NCBI RefSeq assembly: GCF_003014675.1
Contig: NZ_PYAU01000001.1
Span: 2,604,001-2,668,000 of the forward strand
Origin: Labedella gwakjiensis
GTDB lineage: Bacteria; Actinomycetota; Actinomycetes; Actinomycetales; Microbacteriaceae
Length of the DNA: 64,000 nt
Direction: 5' to 3'
Shown piece after piece: positions 26,558 through 34,759 of the stretch (positions are counted from its first letter, which is position 1; each line of letters opens with the position of its first letter). Under the pieces are notes generated by a model. That model saw only the letters and a program-made list of their open reading frames with translations, searched no databases and had not been told where the DNA came from. Position numbers and translations under genes: made by a program.

Positions 26558-27391
26558 ATGAGTGACGATGCGAGGTGGACAACGGACGGTGCAGTCCACT
26601 GGCTCCACAGGGCGACCGCCGACGACGACAAGTACTCGCGAGGCGTCCTCGGCGTCGCCACCGGATCGGAGCGCTACCCCGGTGCGGCCGTGCTGGGTGT
26701 CGAAGCGGCCGTGCGGGCGGGCGCCGGCATGGTGCGATACGTCGGCCCCGACGCGGTCGCGAGCCTCGTCCTGCAACGGCGTCCCGAGGTGGTGTGCGGA
26801 GTCGGACGCGTGCAGGCGTGGCTCATCGGTTCGGGGATCGACGCCCAGGAACCGGGCGAGGGCCGCGTCAGCGATTTCCGCCACGCCCTCGACGACGGCG
26901 TCCCCGTCGTCGTGGACGCCGGGGCGCTCGGAGTCGCCGCCGACGGCCTCGAGGGGCTCGCTGTCCTGACTCCGCACGCAGGCGAGCTTCAGCGCCTCCT
27001 GGAATCGGTGGGGGAGGACGTCGGGCGTGAGGAGATCGCCAGCGACCGCGAACGGTGGGCCCGCCGAGCCGCCGAGGCCGCCGGCGCCGTCGTGCTCCTC
27101 AAGGGTTCCCGGACGATCGTGGCCGCGCCGGACGGATCCCTGATCCGGCTCCCGGAGGCGACGCCGTGGCTCTCCACCGCCGGGACGGGCGATGTCCTCG
27201 CGGGCGTCCTTGGCTCCCTCGTCGCGGCCGCCGCCCCTCGCATCGACTCGCACGACGCCCTCGCCCGGGTGGCGGCGACGGCCTCGCTCGTGCACGCGCT
27301 CGCCGCCGAGCGTGCGTCGGGTGGCGGACCGATCGCAGCGCTCGACGTGGCGGAAGCCGTTCCGCGCGTGATGGCCGATCTGCTCGGCTGA
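26558..27391 (+). CDS. nnrD: ADP-dependent (S)-NAD(P)H-hydrate dehydratase (NnrD)
   Basis: 277 residues, ribokinase-like fold. It repairs hydrated NADH/NADPH using ADP. GVLGVATGSERYPGAAVLG near the N-terminus, LTPHAGELQRLL (about 137) and the nucleotide-site STAGTGDVLAGVLGSL near residue 206 define the family. The epimerase domain (NnrE) that is fused in many bacteria is absent. The longer frame beginning at 26366 lies opposite the divergent oxidoreductase gene and is not coding. Housekeeping metabolite repair; no operon partner is evident. Confidence 0.92.
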   Translation: MSDDARWTTDGAVHWLHRATADDDKYSRGVLGVATGSERYPGAAVLGVEAAVRAGAGMVRYVGPDAVASLVLQRRPEVVCGVGRVQAWLIGSGIDAQEPGEGRVSDFRHALDDGVPVVVDAGALGVAADGLEGLAVLTPHAGELQRLLESVGEDVGREEIASDRERWARRAAEAAGAVVLLKGSRTIVAAPDGSLIRLPEATPWLSTAGTGDVLAGVLGSLVAAAAPRIDSHDALARVAATASLVHALAAERASGGGPIAALDVAEAVPRVMADLLG

Positions 27392-27509
27392 CGTTCGTGG
27401 AGACTCGACGGATGGCTCACAGCTTCTTCACAGCGCTGGGATAGGACTTCGCTACCGATGATGCCTAGCGTCGACTGTGACGCACCGCACATCGACGACA
27501 GGAGCCATC

Positions 27510-27980
27510 ATGCGCGCACGGACACGACGGAACACGGGAGCAGCCCTCGCGGGGATCGCCGTCATCGGCGGGTTGGCCGCCTGCAGCTCGGACGCCTCAG
27601 ACGCGACCGAAGAGGCCACGACCGACTCGAGCGCCACGCAGGACTCGGGGAGCTCGAGCGACTCGGGCTCCAGCAGCGCCGCCAGCTACACCGACGGCGA
27701 GTACACCGCCGAGGGCGACTACACGACGCCGGGCGGTCAGGAGTCCGTCACGGTGACCGTGATGCTCGAGGGTGACATCGTCACCTCGCTCGAGGTCGAG
27801 GGGAGCGGCGGAAGCCCGAACACCCAGCGCTACCAGGGCGAGTTCATCGACAACATCCAGGACGAGGTCGTGGGCAAGGACATCGACGACCTCGCGGTGT
27901 CGAAGGTCGCCGGCTCATCCCTCACGAGCGAAGGCTTCAACGCCGCGATCGAGACGATCAAGTCCGATGCCGCGAGCTGA
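27510..27980 (+). CDS. FMN-binding domain lipoprotein (extracytoplasmic electron carrier)
   Basis: 156 residues. A lipoprotein signal peptide ends in the lipobox LAAC (Cys25), followed by an Asp/Ser/Thr linker (26-58) and a small FMN-binding domain (60-150). The flavinylation site normally reads S/T-G-A-S/T; here it is A134-G135-S136-S137 followed by LTSEGF, so FMN would be attached to Ser137. GGAG precedes the ATG at 27510. The ATG of apbE, the FMN transferase, overlaps its end by 14 bases, and a membrane flavin reductase follows. Together they would move electrons from cytosolic NAD(P)H to an extracytoplasmic flavoprotein. Confidence 0.85.
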   Translation: MRARTRRNTGAALAGIAVIGGLAACSSDASDATEEATTDSSATQDSGSSSDSGSSSAASYTDGEYTAEGDYTTPGGQESVTVTVMLEGDIVTSLEVEGSGGSPNTQRYQGEFIDNIQDEVVGKDIDDLAVSKVAGSSLTSEGFNAAIETIKSDAAS

Positions 27981-28869
27981 TTCGCCCCACCCGACCGCGC
28001 TGCTCGAGACCGACACGATGCGTTTCGACGCGATCGGCACATCGTGGCAGATCGACGTGGACGGCGCCCTCTCGGAGCAGGCGCGGAGACATGTGCTCGA
28101 CCGGATCGACCGGTTCGACCGCGACTGGTCGCGGTTCCGCGACGACTCCCTCGTGGCGGAGATCGCGGCCGGACCGGGTGAATGGGCGCTCCCGCCCGAG
28201 GGCAAACGTCTGTTCGCGCTCTACCGGCGGCTCTACGACCTGACCGGTGGTCGGGTGTCGCCCTTCGTCGGCGGTGCGATCGCACGGCTCGGCTACGGCC
28301 CGTCGACGCCTGCGGTGGACGCCACGACACCGGTCGGCCGTGTCACCGAGTGGGAGGGACTCGCCTCGGTCGACGGCGACGTCCTCCGCACGACCGACGC
28401 GACGCTCATCGACGTCGGAGCGGCCGGAAAGGGGCTGCTCGTCGACCTCGTCGTCGACATGCTCGGAGCGCACGACCTCATCGACGTGACGGTCGACGCG
28501 TCCGGTGATCTCCGCGTCGCCGGCGCGCGCAGCGAGCGCGTGGCGCTCGAGCATCCGTTCGACCCGCGTCGCGCGATCGGCGTCGTCGAGGTCTCGGACG
28601 GTGCGTTGTGCGCTTCCGCGACCAACCGCCGGGTCTGGGGGGACGGCCTCCATCACATGATCGACGGCCTCACCGGACGGCCCGTCGAGAACGTCGTCGC
28701 GACGTGGGCGCTCGCCCCCACCGCCATGGTCGCCGACGGTGCGGCCACTGCCCTCTTCTTCTCCTCGCCCGCGGAGGTCTACGCCGCCACGGGAGCCATC
28801 GGCGTGCGGATGTTCAGCGACGGCCGCAGCGAGCGTCATCGTGACTTCTCCGGGGAGCTGTTCTCGTGA
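27967..28869 (+). CDS. apbE: FAD:protein FMN transferase ApbE
   Basis: 300 residues. It covalently attaches FMN from FAD to Ser/Thr in a target motif. MRFDAIGTSWQID at the N-terminus, LIDVGAAGKGLLVD (about 140-153), VDASGDLRVAG and the metal-site region HHMIDGLTGRPV plus MVADGAATALFF mark the family. I chose ATG 27967 (MPRADSPHPTALLETDTMRF); ATG 28018 (MRFDAIG) is an equally plausible start with a shorter overlap. No signal peptide, so modification would happen in the cytoplasm or the protein is exported by other means. The clear substrate is the FMN-binding lipoprotein encoded just before it. Confidence 0.92.
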   Translation: MPRADSPHPTALLETDTMRFDAIGTSWQIDVDGALSEQARRHVLDRIDRFDRDWSRFRDDSLVAEIAAGPGEWALPPEGKRLFALYRRLYDLTGGRVSPFVGGAIARLGYGPSTPAVDATTPVGRVTEWEGLASVDGDVLRTTDATLIDVGAAGKGLLVDLVVDMLGAHDLIDVTVDASGDLRVAGARSERVALEHPFDPRRAIGVVEVSDGALCASATNRRVWGDGLHHMIDGLTGRPVENVVATWALAPTAMVADGAATALFFSSPAEVYAATGAIGVRMFSDGRSERHRDFSGELFS

Positions 28870-30371
28870 GGAAGTCGCTCGACACCCTGCTGGGACGCGT
28901 GCCGATGTATCGGCTCGTCCTGCTGCTGCTCGTCGTCCTCGCGGCCGTGTCGTTCGTCCTGTCCGCGGTCGGGATCCTCTTCTTCACTCCGCTCGAACTG
29001 CTCGCGACGGGCGGGATCGCGGTGGCCGTCTCGTGGCTCGTCAACCGAGCGGTCGCCCCGTTGTTCCGAGTGAAGCCGCACGACGAGTCGGCGATCATCA
29101 CCGGCCTGCTCCTGTTCTTCATCATGAAGCCGGGGCTCGTGCCCGGCGACCTCGCGGCGGTCGCGATCGCGGCGGCGGTGGGCGCGGTGTCGAAGTACGT
29201 CCTAGCCGTGCGTGGGCGCCACATCCTCAACCCGGCCGCGATCGGAGCCTTTGTCGCCACGCTCACCGGCGTCGGCGTGAGTTACTGGTGGGTCGGCAGC
29301 GAGTCGCTCTTCTGGGCCGTCCTCGTCGTCGGTTTCCTCCTCGTGTGGCGGCTCCGGAAGCTCGTGATGGCCGTTCTGTTCGTGGTGGCGGTCGCCGCTG
29401 TGATGGTTCCGATGCTCATCTCGAACGGGATGGATGCGGGCTCGGCGCTCACGACGCCGTTCCTCTCGACCGCCGCGGTGTTCTTCGCTGTCTTCATGCT
29501 CACGGAGCCGCTCACGATGGCACCGCTGCGCTGGCAGCAGCTCGTCATCGCCGTGATCACGGGCGCACTCTTCGCCCTGCCGTACCACGTCGGTCCCGTC
29601 TACTCGTCACCGGAGCTCGCGCTGCTGGTGGGCAACGTGCTCGCGTTCCTCGTGGGGCAGCGCCGCGGTGTGGCACTGACCGTGAGGGACTCGCGCCGGT
29701 TGGCGGGGGACGTGCACGAGATCGTCTTCGATGCCGCCGCCCCCCTGCGCTTCCGGGCCGGTCAGTACCTCGAGCTGCATGTGCCCCACGCGAAGGGCGA
29801 CCGCAAGGGTTTCCGTCGCACCTTCAGCATCGTGTCGGCTCCGAGCGACGGTCGAGAGGTGCGCGTGGCGTTCCGAGTGCCGGAACCGCTGAGCTCGGCG
29901 AAGCGCACGCTCCTCGCGCTCGCACCGGGTGACGGCGTGCGCGCCACGCTCGTCGCGGGCGACTTCACGCTGCCCGCCGATCCGTCCCGGAAGCTCGCCC
30001 TCGTGGCTGCCGGCATCGGTGTGACACCCTTCGTCAGTCATCTCCGTGAGTCGAGGGCGCGCGGCGACGATCGCGACATCGTGCTCGTCTACGCGGTGTC
30101 GGACCCGAGCGAGATCGTGTACGCCGACGAGCTCCAGGGGGCGGGGGTCAGGGTGCTGGTGTCCAGCAGGGCCGAGCCCGGTTCCCTCCCGCAGGGATGG
30201 ACGTGGATCGGTCCCGAGCGGGTCGATGCGGACATCGTGCATGCGGCCGTTCCGGACCTCGCCGAGCGGGACGTGTTCGTGTCCGGCCCTCCGGCGCTCG
30301 TCGCCGACCTCCGCAGTCGCCTGCGCGGTGCGGCCCGCCGTGTTCGCACCGACGTATTCTCCGGGTACTGA
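28866..30371 (+). CDS. Membrane RnfD/NqrB-like domain fused to a ferredoxin-NAD(P)H reductase
   Basis: 501 residues. The first 260 form a membrane domain of eight or more helices with RnfD/NqrB-like features (HDESAIITGLLLFFIMKPG, RHILNPAAIGAFVATLTG, MLTEPLTMAPLRW). No S-G-A-T flavinylation motif is seen in it. Residues 268-500 are a cytosolic FAD/NAD(P) reductase: FRAGQYLELHVP and RRTFSIVSAP bind FAD, LALVAAGIGVTPFVSHL binds the nucleotide, and DVFVSGPPALVADL closes the fold. The GTG start overlaps the apbE stop (GTGA). Predicted role: take electrons from NAD(P)H, pass them across the membrane and reduce the FMN lipoprotein. Confidence 0.88.
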   Translation: MRKSLDTLLGRVPMYRLVLLLLVVLAAVSFVLSAVGILFFTPLELLATGGIAVAVSWLVNRAVAPLFRVKPHDESAIITGLLLFFIMKPGLVPGDLAAVAIAAAVGAVSKYVLAVRGRHILNPAAIGAFVATLTGVGVSYWWVGSESLFWAVLVVGFLLVWRLRKLVMAVLFVVAVAAVMVPMLISNGMDAGSALTTPFLSTAAVFFAVFMLTEPLTMAPLRWQQLVIAVITGALFALPYHVGPVYSSPELALLVGNVLAFLVGQRRGVALTVRDSRRLAGDVHEIVFDAAAPLRFRAGQYLELHVPHAKGDRKGFRRTFSIVSAPSDGREVRVAFRVPEPLSSAKRTLLALAPGDGVRATLVAGDFTLPADPSRKLALVAAGIGVTPFVSHLRESRARGDDRDIVLVYAVSDPSEIVYADELQGAGVRVLVSSRAEPGSLPQGWTWIGPERVDADIVHAAVPDLAERDVFVSGPPALVADLRSRLRGAARRVRTDVFSGY

Positions 30372-30382
30372 TCGATCGTCGC

Positions 30383-30412
30383 GCGCGGCCCGTGGGTGCG
30401 CGGCCCGCGCGT
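30383..30412. repeat. Tandem repeat, two 15-bp units, between convergent genes
   Basis: GCGCGGCCCGTGGGT then GCGCGGCCCGCGCGT; the first ten bases and the last two are identical. Lies between the reductase stop and the ABC ATPase stop. Confidence 0.55.
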
Positions 30413-30425
30413 CGGCGTCGATCCG

Positions 30426-31199
30426 TCAGCTCTCGCGCGTGACTCTGTCGAGGAACGCGCGCGTGCGGGGGTCCCGCGGTGAGCCGAAGATCTGCTCGGG
30501 CGTGCCCTGCTCGCGGATGACCCCCGCGTCGAGGAACACCACGTGGGTGGCGACGTCGCGCGCGAAGGCCATCTCGTGGGTGGCCATGAGGATGGTGGTG
30601 CCCGACGCTCCGAGCTCGCGGACGAGTTCGAGCACTTCGCCGACGAGTTCCGGGTCGAGAGCCGACGTGATCTCGTCGAGCAGCAGCACCTCCGGATCGC
30701 TCGCGAGGGCCCGCACGATCGCGGCGCGTTGCTGCTGACCGCCCGAGAGGCGGTCGGGGTAGGAGCGGGCGAAGTCCGCGAGGCCCACTTGCGCGAGGAG
30801 GTCGAGACCTCGCCGGTCGGCGTCGGCCTTCTTCGTGCGGTGCACGTGGCGGAGGGCGAGCGTGACGTTGTCGAGCACGCTCAAGTGAGGGAACAGGTTG
30901 TAGTGCTGGAAGACGATGCCGATGCGCGCGCGCACGGCGTCTGCATCGACGCGCGGATCGGTGATGTCCGTTCCCGTGAGCAGGATGCGGCCGTCGTCGA
31001 CCTGCTCGAGGAGATTGATGGTTCGCAGGAGCGTGGACTTGCCGGAACCGGACGCGCCGATGAGCGCGATGACCTCGTGGGCGTCGACCGTGAGGTCGAT
31101 GCCCGAGAGCACTGGTCGGTCACCGAAGGATTTGCGGACGCCCTCGAGCCGGAGAACGCGCTGCTCGTCCGCCTCGGCGGGGGTGCCCAGCGCGCTCAT
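30426..31199 (-). CDS. Polar amino-acid ABC transporter, ATP-binding protein
   Basis: 257 residues. Walker A GASGSGKSTLL, Q-loop VFQHYNLFPHLSV, signature LSGGQQQRAAIVRALA, Walker B EVLLLDEITSALDPE and the switch His in MATHEMAFARDVA are intact, as in GlnQ/HisP-type importers. The ATG overlaps the permease stop by four bases (ATGA). Last gene of the substrate-binding protein, permease, ATPase operon, read leftwards. The reading frame opens further upstream only as a shadow of the permease gene. Confidence 0.94.
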   Translation of the reverse strand: MSALGTPAEADEQRVLRLEGVRKSFGDRPVLSGIDLTVDAHEVIALIGASGSGKSTLLRTINLLEQVDDGRILLTGTDITDPRVDADAVRARIGIVFQHYNLFPHLSVLDNVTLALRHVHRTKKADADRRGLDLLAQVGLADFARSYPDRLSGGQQQRAAIVRALASDPEVLLLDEITSALDPELVGEVLELVRELGASGTTILMATHEMAFARDVATHVVFLDAGVIREQGTPEQIFGSPRDPRTRAFLDRVTRES

Positions 31200-32107
31200 A
31201 CGACGCTTCCCTGCTGCTCGCGGCGTCGCTGCCGCGCCGTGACCCAGTCCGTGAGGCGGATGGTGGGGAAGGCGAGGGCGACGAAGAGGAGGCCGGCCAG
31301 CACGTAAGGGGTGAAGTTGTAGCTCGCGGAGGTCTCGATCTGCGCGGCACGCACGGCGTCGACGGCTCCGAGGACCGAGATGAGGCCGACGTCCTTCTGC
31401 ATCGAGACGAAGTCGTTCATGAGGGCCGGCGTGACCTTGCGGAGGGCCTGCGGCAGGATCACGAGGCGCAGCGACGCGACGTAGCCGAGCCCGAGGCCGC
31501 GGGCCGCGAGGCGCTGCGAGGGGTGCACGGCCTCGATGCCGGCGCGCAGCACCTCGGACACATAGGCCGAGTAGGTGAGGACGAGCGCGACCGTTCCCCA
31601 GAACTCCATGGGCATGCGGGGGAACAGGTCGAGTCCCGGGATGCCGAAGCCCACGAGGTACAGCACGATGAGCAGCGGCATGCCGCGGAACACGTCGGTG
31701 TATGCGGCGGCGAGGAAGCGCAGCGGGAAGAACAGCGGGCCGCGCAGGGTGCGGACGGACGCCAGAAGCGTTCCGACGACCGCGACGCCGATGCTCGCGA
31801 CCACGAGCACGCGGATGTTCAGCCAGAGACCCTCGATCACCCGAGGCCAGGCGGAGACGAGCACCTCGGGGTCGAAGAACGTCTGCTGGACGCTGCGCCA
31901 CCCCGGCGTGCCGATGACGAATGCCGCGACGAGTGCCGCGAACACCACCGTGGAGAGCAGGGCGAGAAGGACCGAACGACGAGACGCCCTGGCCCGGAAT
32001 GCCCGGCGCTCGAGCTCGAGGTCGCTCGGACTCCACTCGGGCGCAGGCGCAGGCGCAGGCGGTGGCAGGGGTGGGGGCGGCGTCACGGCCGCTCGCCGGG
32101 TGAGCAC
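31196..32107 (-). CDS. Polar amino-acid ABC transporter, permease protein
   Basis: About 303 residues with GTG 32107 as start; GTG 32086 (VTPPPPLPPPAPAP) is an alternative and neither has a convincing ribosome site. The N-terminal tail is Pro/Ala-rich and cytoplasmic. A first helix (VLLALLSTVVFAALVAAFV) is followed by the HisMQ-type core of five helices (LNIRVLVVASIGVAVVGTLL, TYSAYVSEVLRAGIEAVHPS with the EAA-like coupling loop ASRGLGLGY-type RLAARGLGLGYVAS). Homodimeric permeases of this kind import glutamate, arginine, cystine and related solutes. Confidence 0.9.
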   Translation of the reverse strand: MLTRRAAVTPPPPLPPPAPAPAPEWSPSDLELERRAFRARASRRSVLLALLSTVVFAALVAAFVIGTPGWRSVQQTFFDPEVLVSAWPRVIEGLWLNIRVLVVASIGVAVVGTLLASVRTLRGPLFFPLRFLAAAYTDVFRGMPLLIVLYLVGFGIPGLDLFPRMPMEFWGTVALVLTYSAYVSEVLRAGIEAVHPSQRLAARGLGLGYVASLRLVILPQALRKVTPALMNDFVSMQKDVGLISVLGAVDAVRAAQIETSASYNFTPYVLAGLLFVALAFPTIRLTDWVTARQRRREQQGSVV

Positions 32108-32123
32108 ATACGCACGCGGCCGG

Positions 32124-32963
32124 TCAGTCGAGCACGGGCGCGGTGTCGTCGCCGCCCAGCCACTCGGCGGCGAGGTCCTCGAGCGTTCCGTCCTCGCGCA
32201 GCGCGTCGACCGCGTCCGAGACGTCCGCGGTGAGCTCGCTGTCCTTCGGGAGGACGATGCCGAAGGAGTCACCCTCTCCGGCCGTGCGGGGCAGCTGCCC
32301 GACGATGACGCCGTCGTCGAGCTCGGCGCCCGTCATGTAGAACGCCGTGGGGAGGTCGACGACGAGGGCGTCGATCTGGCCGGACTCGAGGGCGGCCTTC
32401 GCGTCTTCGTTGGTGTTGAAGGCGCTCACCCCGTTCGTGGGCGCGATGATGTCCTCCGCCGCCGTGAAGCTCGTCGTGCCGGTCTGAGCGCCGACGATGA
32501 GGCCCTGCAGGTCCGCGATGCTCGACGCGTCGGCCGCAGCCGAATCGCCCGTCGTGATGACCGTCTGAGTGGTCTCGTAGTACGGGGACGAGAAGTCGAC
32601 GGCCTGCTTGCGCTCGTCCGTGATGGAGAACTGCTGGAGGTTGATGTCGAAGTCCTTCGGACCGGGTGCGATCGAGGCCTCGAACGAACTGCGCACCCAC
32701 ACGACGTCGTCCGTGTCGAAGCCGAGCTCTTCGGCGACCGCATAGGCGACGGCGGCCTCGAACCCCTCGCCCGACTCGGGCGCGTCGTCGATGACCCACG
32801 GGTAGTACGCGGGCTCGCCCGTGGCGACGGTGAGCTTGCCCTCGGTGATGTACGGGCTCTCCTCGGCCGGCGCCTCGTCCGATCCACCGGCGCAGCCCGA
32901 GAGGAGGAGGATGCCGACGGTGGCGACGGCGAGGGGGATGGTGCTCCGGCGGGCACGGATCAT
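32124..32963 (-). CDS. Amino-acid ABC transporter substrate-binding lipoprotein
   Basis: 279 residues from ATG 32963, chosen because GGAG lies six bases upstream; an ATG four codons earlier is possible. The signal peptide ends in LLLLSGC (lipidated Cys24). The rest is a cluster-3 periplasmic binding fold: ITEGKLTVATGEPAYYPWV, PGPKDFDINLQQFSITDERK, DFSSPYYETTQTVI and GIVLPKDSELTADVSDAVDA. Polar amino acids are the usual ligands; the exact one is not readable. First gene of the importer operon, divergent from the GT87 gene. Confidence 0.92.
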   Translation of the reverse strand: MIRARRSTIPLAVATVGILLLSGCAGGSDEAPAEESPYITEGKLTVATGEPAYYPWVIDDAPESGEGFEAAVAYAVAEELGFDTDDVVWVRSSFEASIAPGPKDFDINLQQFSITDERKQAVDFSSPYYETTQTVITTGDSAAADASSIADLQGLIVGAQTGTTSFTAAEDIIAPTNGVSAFNTNEDAKAALESGQIDALVVDLPTAFYMTGAELDDGVIVGQLPRTAGEGDSFGIVLPKDSELTADVSDAVDALREDGTLEDLAAEWLGGDDTAPVLD

Positions 32964-33107
32964 GGCGTTCTCCATCGGGTGAGAAGGTGGGGGAGCTCAA
33001 GTTTCCCAGATGAGGTGGGCGCATGGGTACGTCGGGGTCGAACTGTGACATGTGCTCTCTGCACAGGCGTGGCGGAGGGGTATCGGATGGCGGACAGGCC
33101 CGCCGCC

Positions 33108-33113
33108 TAGGAT
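33108..33113 (+). promoter_or_regulatory. -10 hexamer for a leaderless GT87 gene transcript
   Basis: TAGGAT ends 6 bases before the GTG at 33120. Confidence 0.45.
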
Positions 33114-33119
33114 GAAGCC

Positions 33120-34361
33120 GTGAGGGTTCGAGGACTGCTGTGGGCCGTGTTCCTGTTGGTCCACGCCGGACTCTCGTGGCTCTGCCTCTACGCTCCCGGT
33201 CTGCCCCTCGGCGATGTGACGCTCGTCTACCGTCCATGGTCCATGCAGGTCGCGAGCGGCGCCTCCATCGCGGGGATCGACGTCGACTGGGTCTACCCGC
33301 TCCTGGCGCACCTCCCGATGCAGCTCGCCCTCGTCGCCGGAGAGGCGAACTACGGCGTCACGTGGCTCGTCCTCATGACCGTGCTCGACGCGGTGGCGTT
33401 CGCGATCCTGATCGGTGACGGGTCGAGCCGCCGTCGTCGCGCAGCCGCCTGGTGGTGGGTCGGGTACATCGCGCTCCTCGGCCCGATCTCGCTCGGGCGC
33501 ATCGACTCGGTGACCGTGCCCCTCGCGGTGGTCGCCGTTCTCATCGTGATGCGCCGACCGATGGCGGCATCCCTCCTTCTCGCCACCGCAACATGGATGA
33601 AGGTGTGGCCGGCTGCCATGATCGCGGCGGCGGTCGTCGCGCTGTCCACGCGGTGGCGGATCGTGTTCGCCGGAGCGGTGCTGTCGGTCGCGGTCGTGTT
33701 CGTGGGCTTCGCCCTCGGCGGCGTCGGTCACGTCTTCAGCTTCCTCACGGAGCAATCGGGCCGTGGCTTGCAGATCGAGGCGCCGGTCAGTCTCATCTAC
33801 GTGTGGCAGGCGGCGGCCGGCGTCGAGGGTGCGTTCCTCTACTACGACCCCGCGATCCTGACCTACCAGGTCGCCGGCGCGAACGTAGACGTGGCGATCG
33901 CCCTCATGACGCCGCTGCTCGTGGTGGCATTCGCGGCCGTCGCCCTTCTCGGCGTCTTCGCGGTCCGCGGCGGGGCGCCGGTGATCCGGGTGCTGCCCTC
34001 ACTGTCGCTCGCGCTCATCCTCGTGCTGATCGCCGTCAACAAGGTGGGCTCGCCTCAGTACCTCACGTGGCTCATCGCCCCCGTCGTGCTCGGCATCGCG
34101 TGGCAGGGGCGGAGATTCACGGTCCCCGCCGCGCTCGCGCTCGGCCTCGCCGCTCTCACCCACATCGTCTACCCGTATCTGTACTGGCTGCTCCTCAACG
34201 CCTGGCCACCCATGGTGGCCGTGCTGACCATCCGCAACGCGGGCTACCTCGTCCTCCTCGGCTGGTGCATCGTGGAGCTCCTGCGTGCGCGCCGCGACGT
34301 TCAGGCCGCGCGGCGCGACCGCTCGACGAGCGAGGCCGACGCTCTGCCGCTCCCTTCCTGA
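33120..34361 (+). CDS. GT87-like polytopic glycosyltransferase (polyprenyl-phosphate mannosyltransferase type)
   Basis: 413 residues with about ten membrane helices (LLWAVFLLVHAGLSWLCLYA at the N-terminus). The extracytoplasmic loop after helix 1 has LVYRPWSMQVASG and an acidic pair in GIDVDWVYPLLAH, and the WMKVWPAAMIAA and VNKVGSPQYLTWLIAPV motifs recall the GT87/DUF2029 family of GT-C enzymes, which use polyprenyl-phosphate sugars outside the membrane. In actinobacteria these build lipomannan, arabinan or other cell-envelope glycans. The acceptor is unknown. A thiamine-binding protein gene follows 26 bp downstream. Confidence 0.72.
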   Translation: MRVRGLLWAVFLLVHAGLSWLCLYAPGLPLGDVTLVYRPWSMQVASGASIAGIDVDWVYPLLAHLPMQLALVAGEANYGVTWLVLMTVLDAVAFAILIGDGSSRRRRAAAWWWVGYIALLGPISLGRIDSVTVPLAVVAVLIVMRRPMAASLLLATATWMKVWPAAMIAAAVVALSTRWRIVFAGAVLSVAVVFVGFALGGVGHVFSFLTEQSGRGLQIEAPVSLIYVWQAAAGVEGAFLYYDPAILTYQVAGANVDVAIALMTPLLVVAFAAVALLGVFAVRGGAPVIRVLPSLSLALILVLIAVNKVGSPQYLTWLIAPVVLGIAWQGRRFTVPAALALGLAALTHIVYPYLYWLLLNAWPPMVAVLTIRNAGYLVLLGWCIVELLRARRDVQAARRDRSTSEADALPLPS

Positions 34362-34386
34362 TCCGCATCTGTCGAAAGGACCCACC

Positions 34387-34692
34387 ATGCTCGTCGCATT
34401 CTCCGTCGCCCCGTCGGGCGGCCCGGACGGAACCGACTCCGTGCACGACGCCGTTGCCGCGGCCGTGAAGGTCGTCCGCGAGTCAGGCCTGCCGAACCGC
34501 ACCGACGCGATGTTCACGACGATCGAGGGGGAGTGGGACGAGGTGTTCGACGTCGTGAAGCGTGCCACCGAGGCCGTCGGCGCGTTCGGCTCGCGCGTCT
34601 CCCTCGTGCTCAAGGCCGACATCCGTCCCGGCTACACCGGTGAGCTCACGGGCAAGCTCGACCGCTTGGAGAAGGCGATCGACGAGAGCTGA
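34387..34692 (+). CDS. Thiamine-binding protein, MTH1187/YkoF family (DUF77)
   Basis: 101 residues. MLVAFSVAPSGG, SVHDAVAAAVKVVRESGLPN and MFTTIEGEWDEVFDVVKRA match the MTH1187/YkoF-like ferredoxin-fold family that binds thiamine or its pyrimidine moiety. AGGA lies upstream of the ATG. No thiamine transporter or biosynthesis gene is nearby, so its role may be buffering free thiamine. Probably co-transcribed with the preceding membrane glycosyltransferase gene, but a functional link is not evident. Confidence 0.85.
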   Translation: MLVAFSVAPSGGPDGTDSVHDAVAAAVKVVRESGLPNRTDAMFTTIEGEWDEVFDVVKRATEAVGAFGSRVSLVLKADIRPGYTGELTGKLDRLEKAIDES

Positions 34693-34747
34693 GACGTCGT
34701 AGGCTCCGCATTCTCGAATCGATTCGATGAGCGGCGGTCCGCGGATC

Positions 34748-34753
34748 TAGACT
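34748..34753 (+). promoter_or_regulatory. -10 hexamer for a leaderless MFS transporter transcript
   Basis: TAGACT ends 6 bases before the ATG at 34760, the same hexamer and spacing as at pdtaS. Confidence 0.5.
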
Positions 34754-34759
34754 GGGCGC

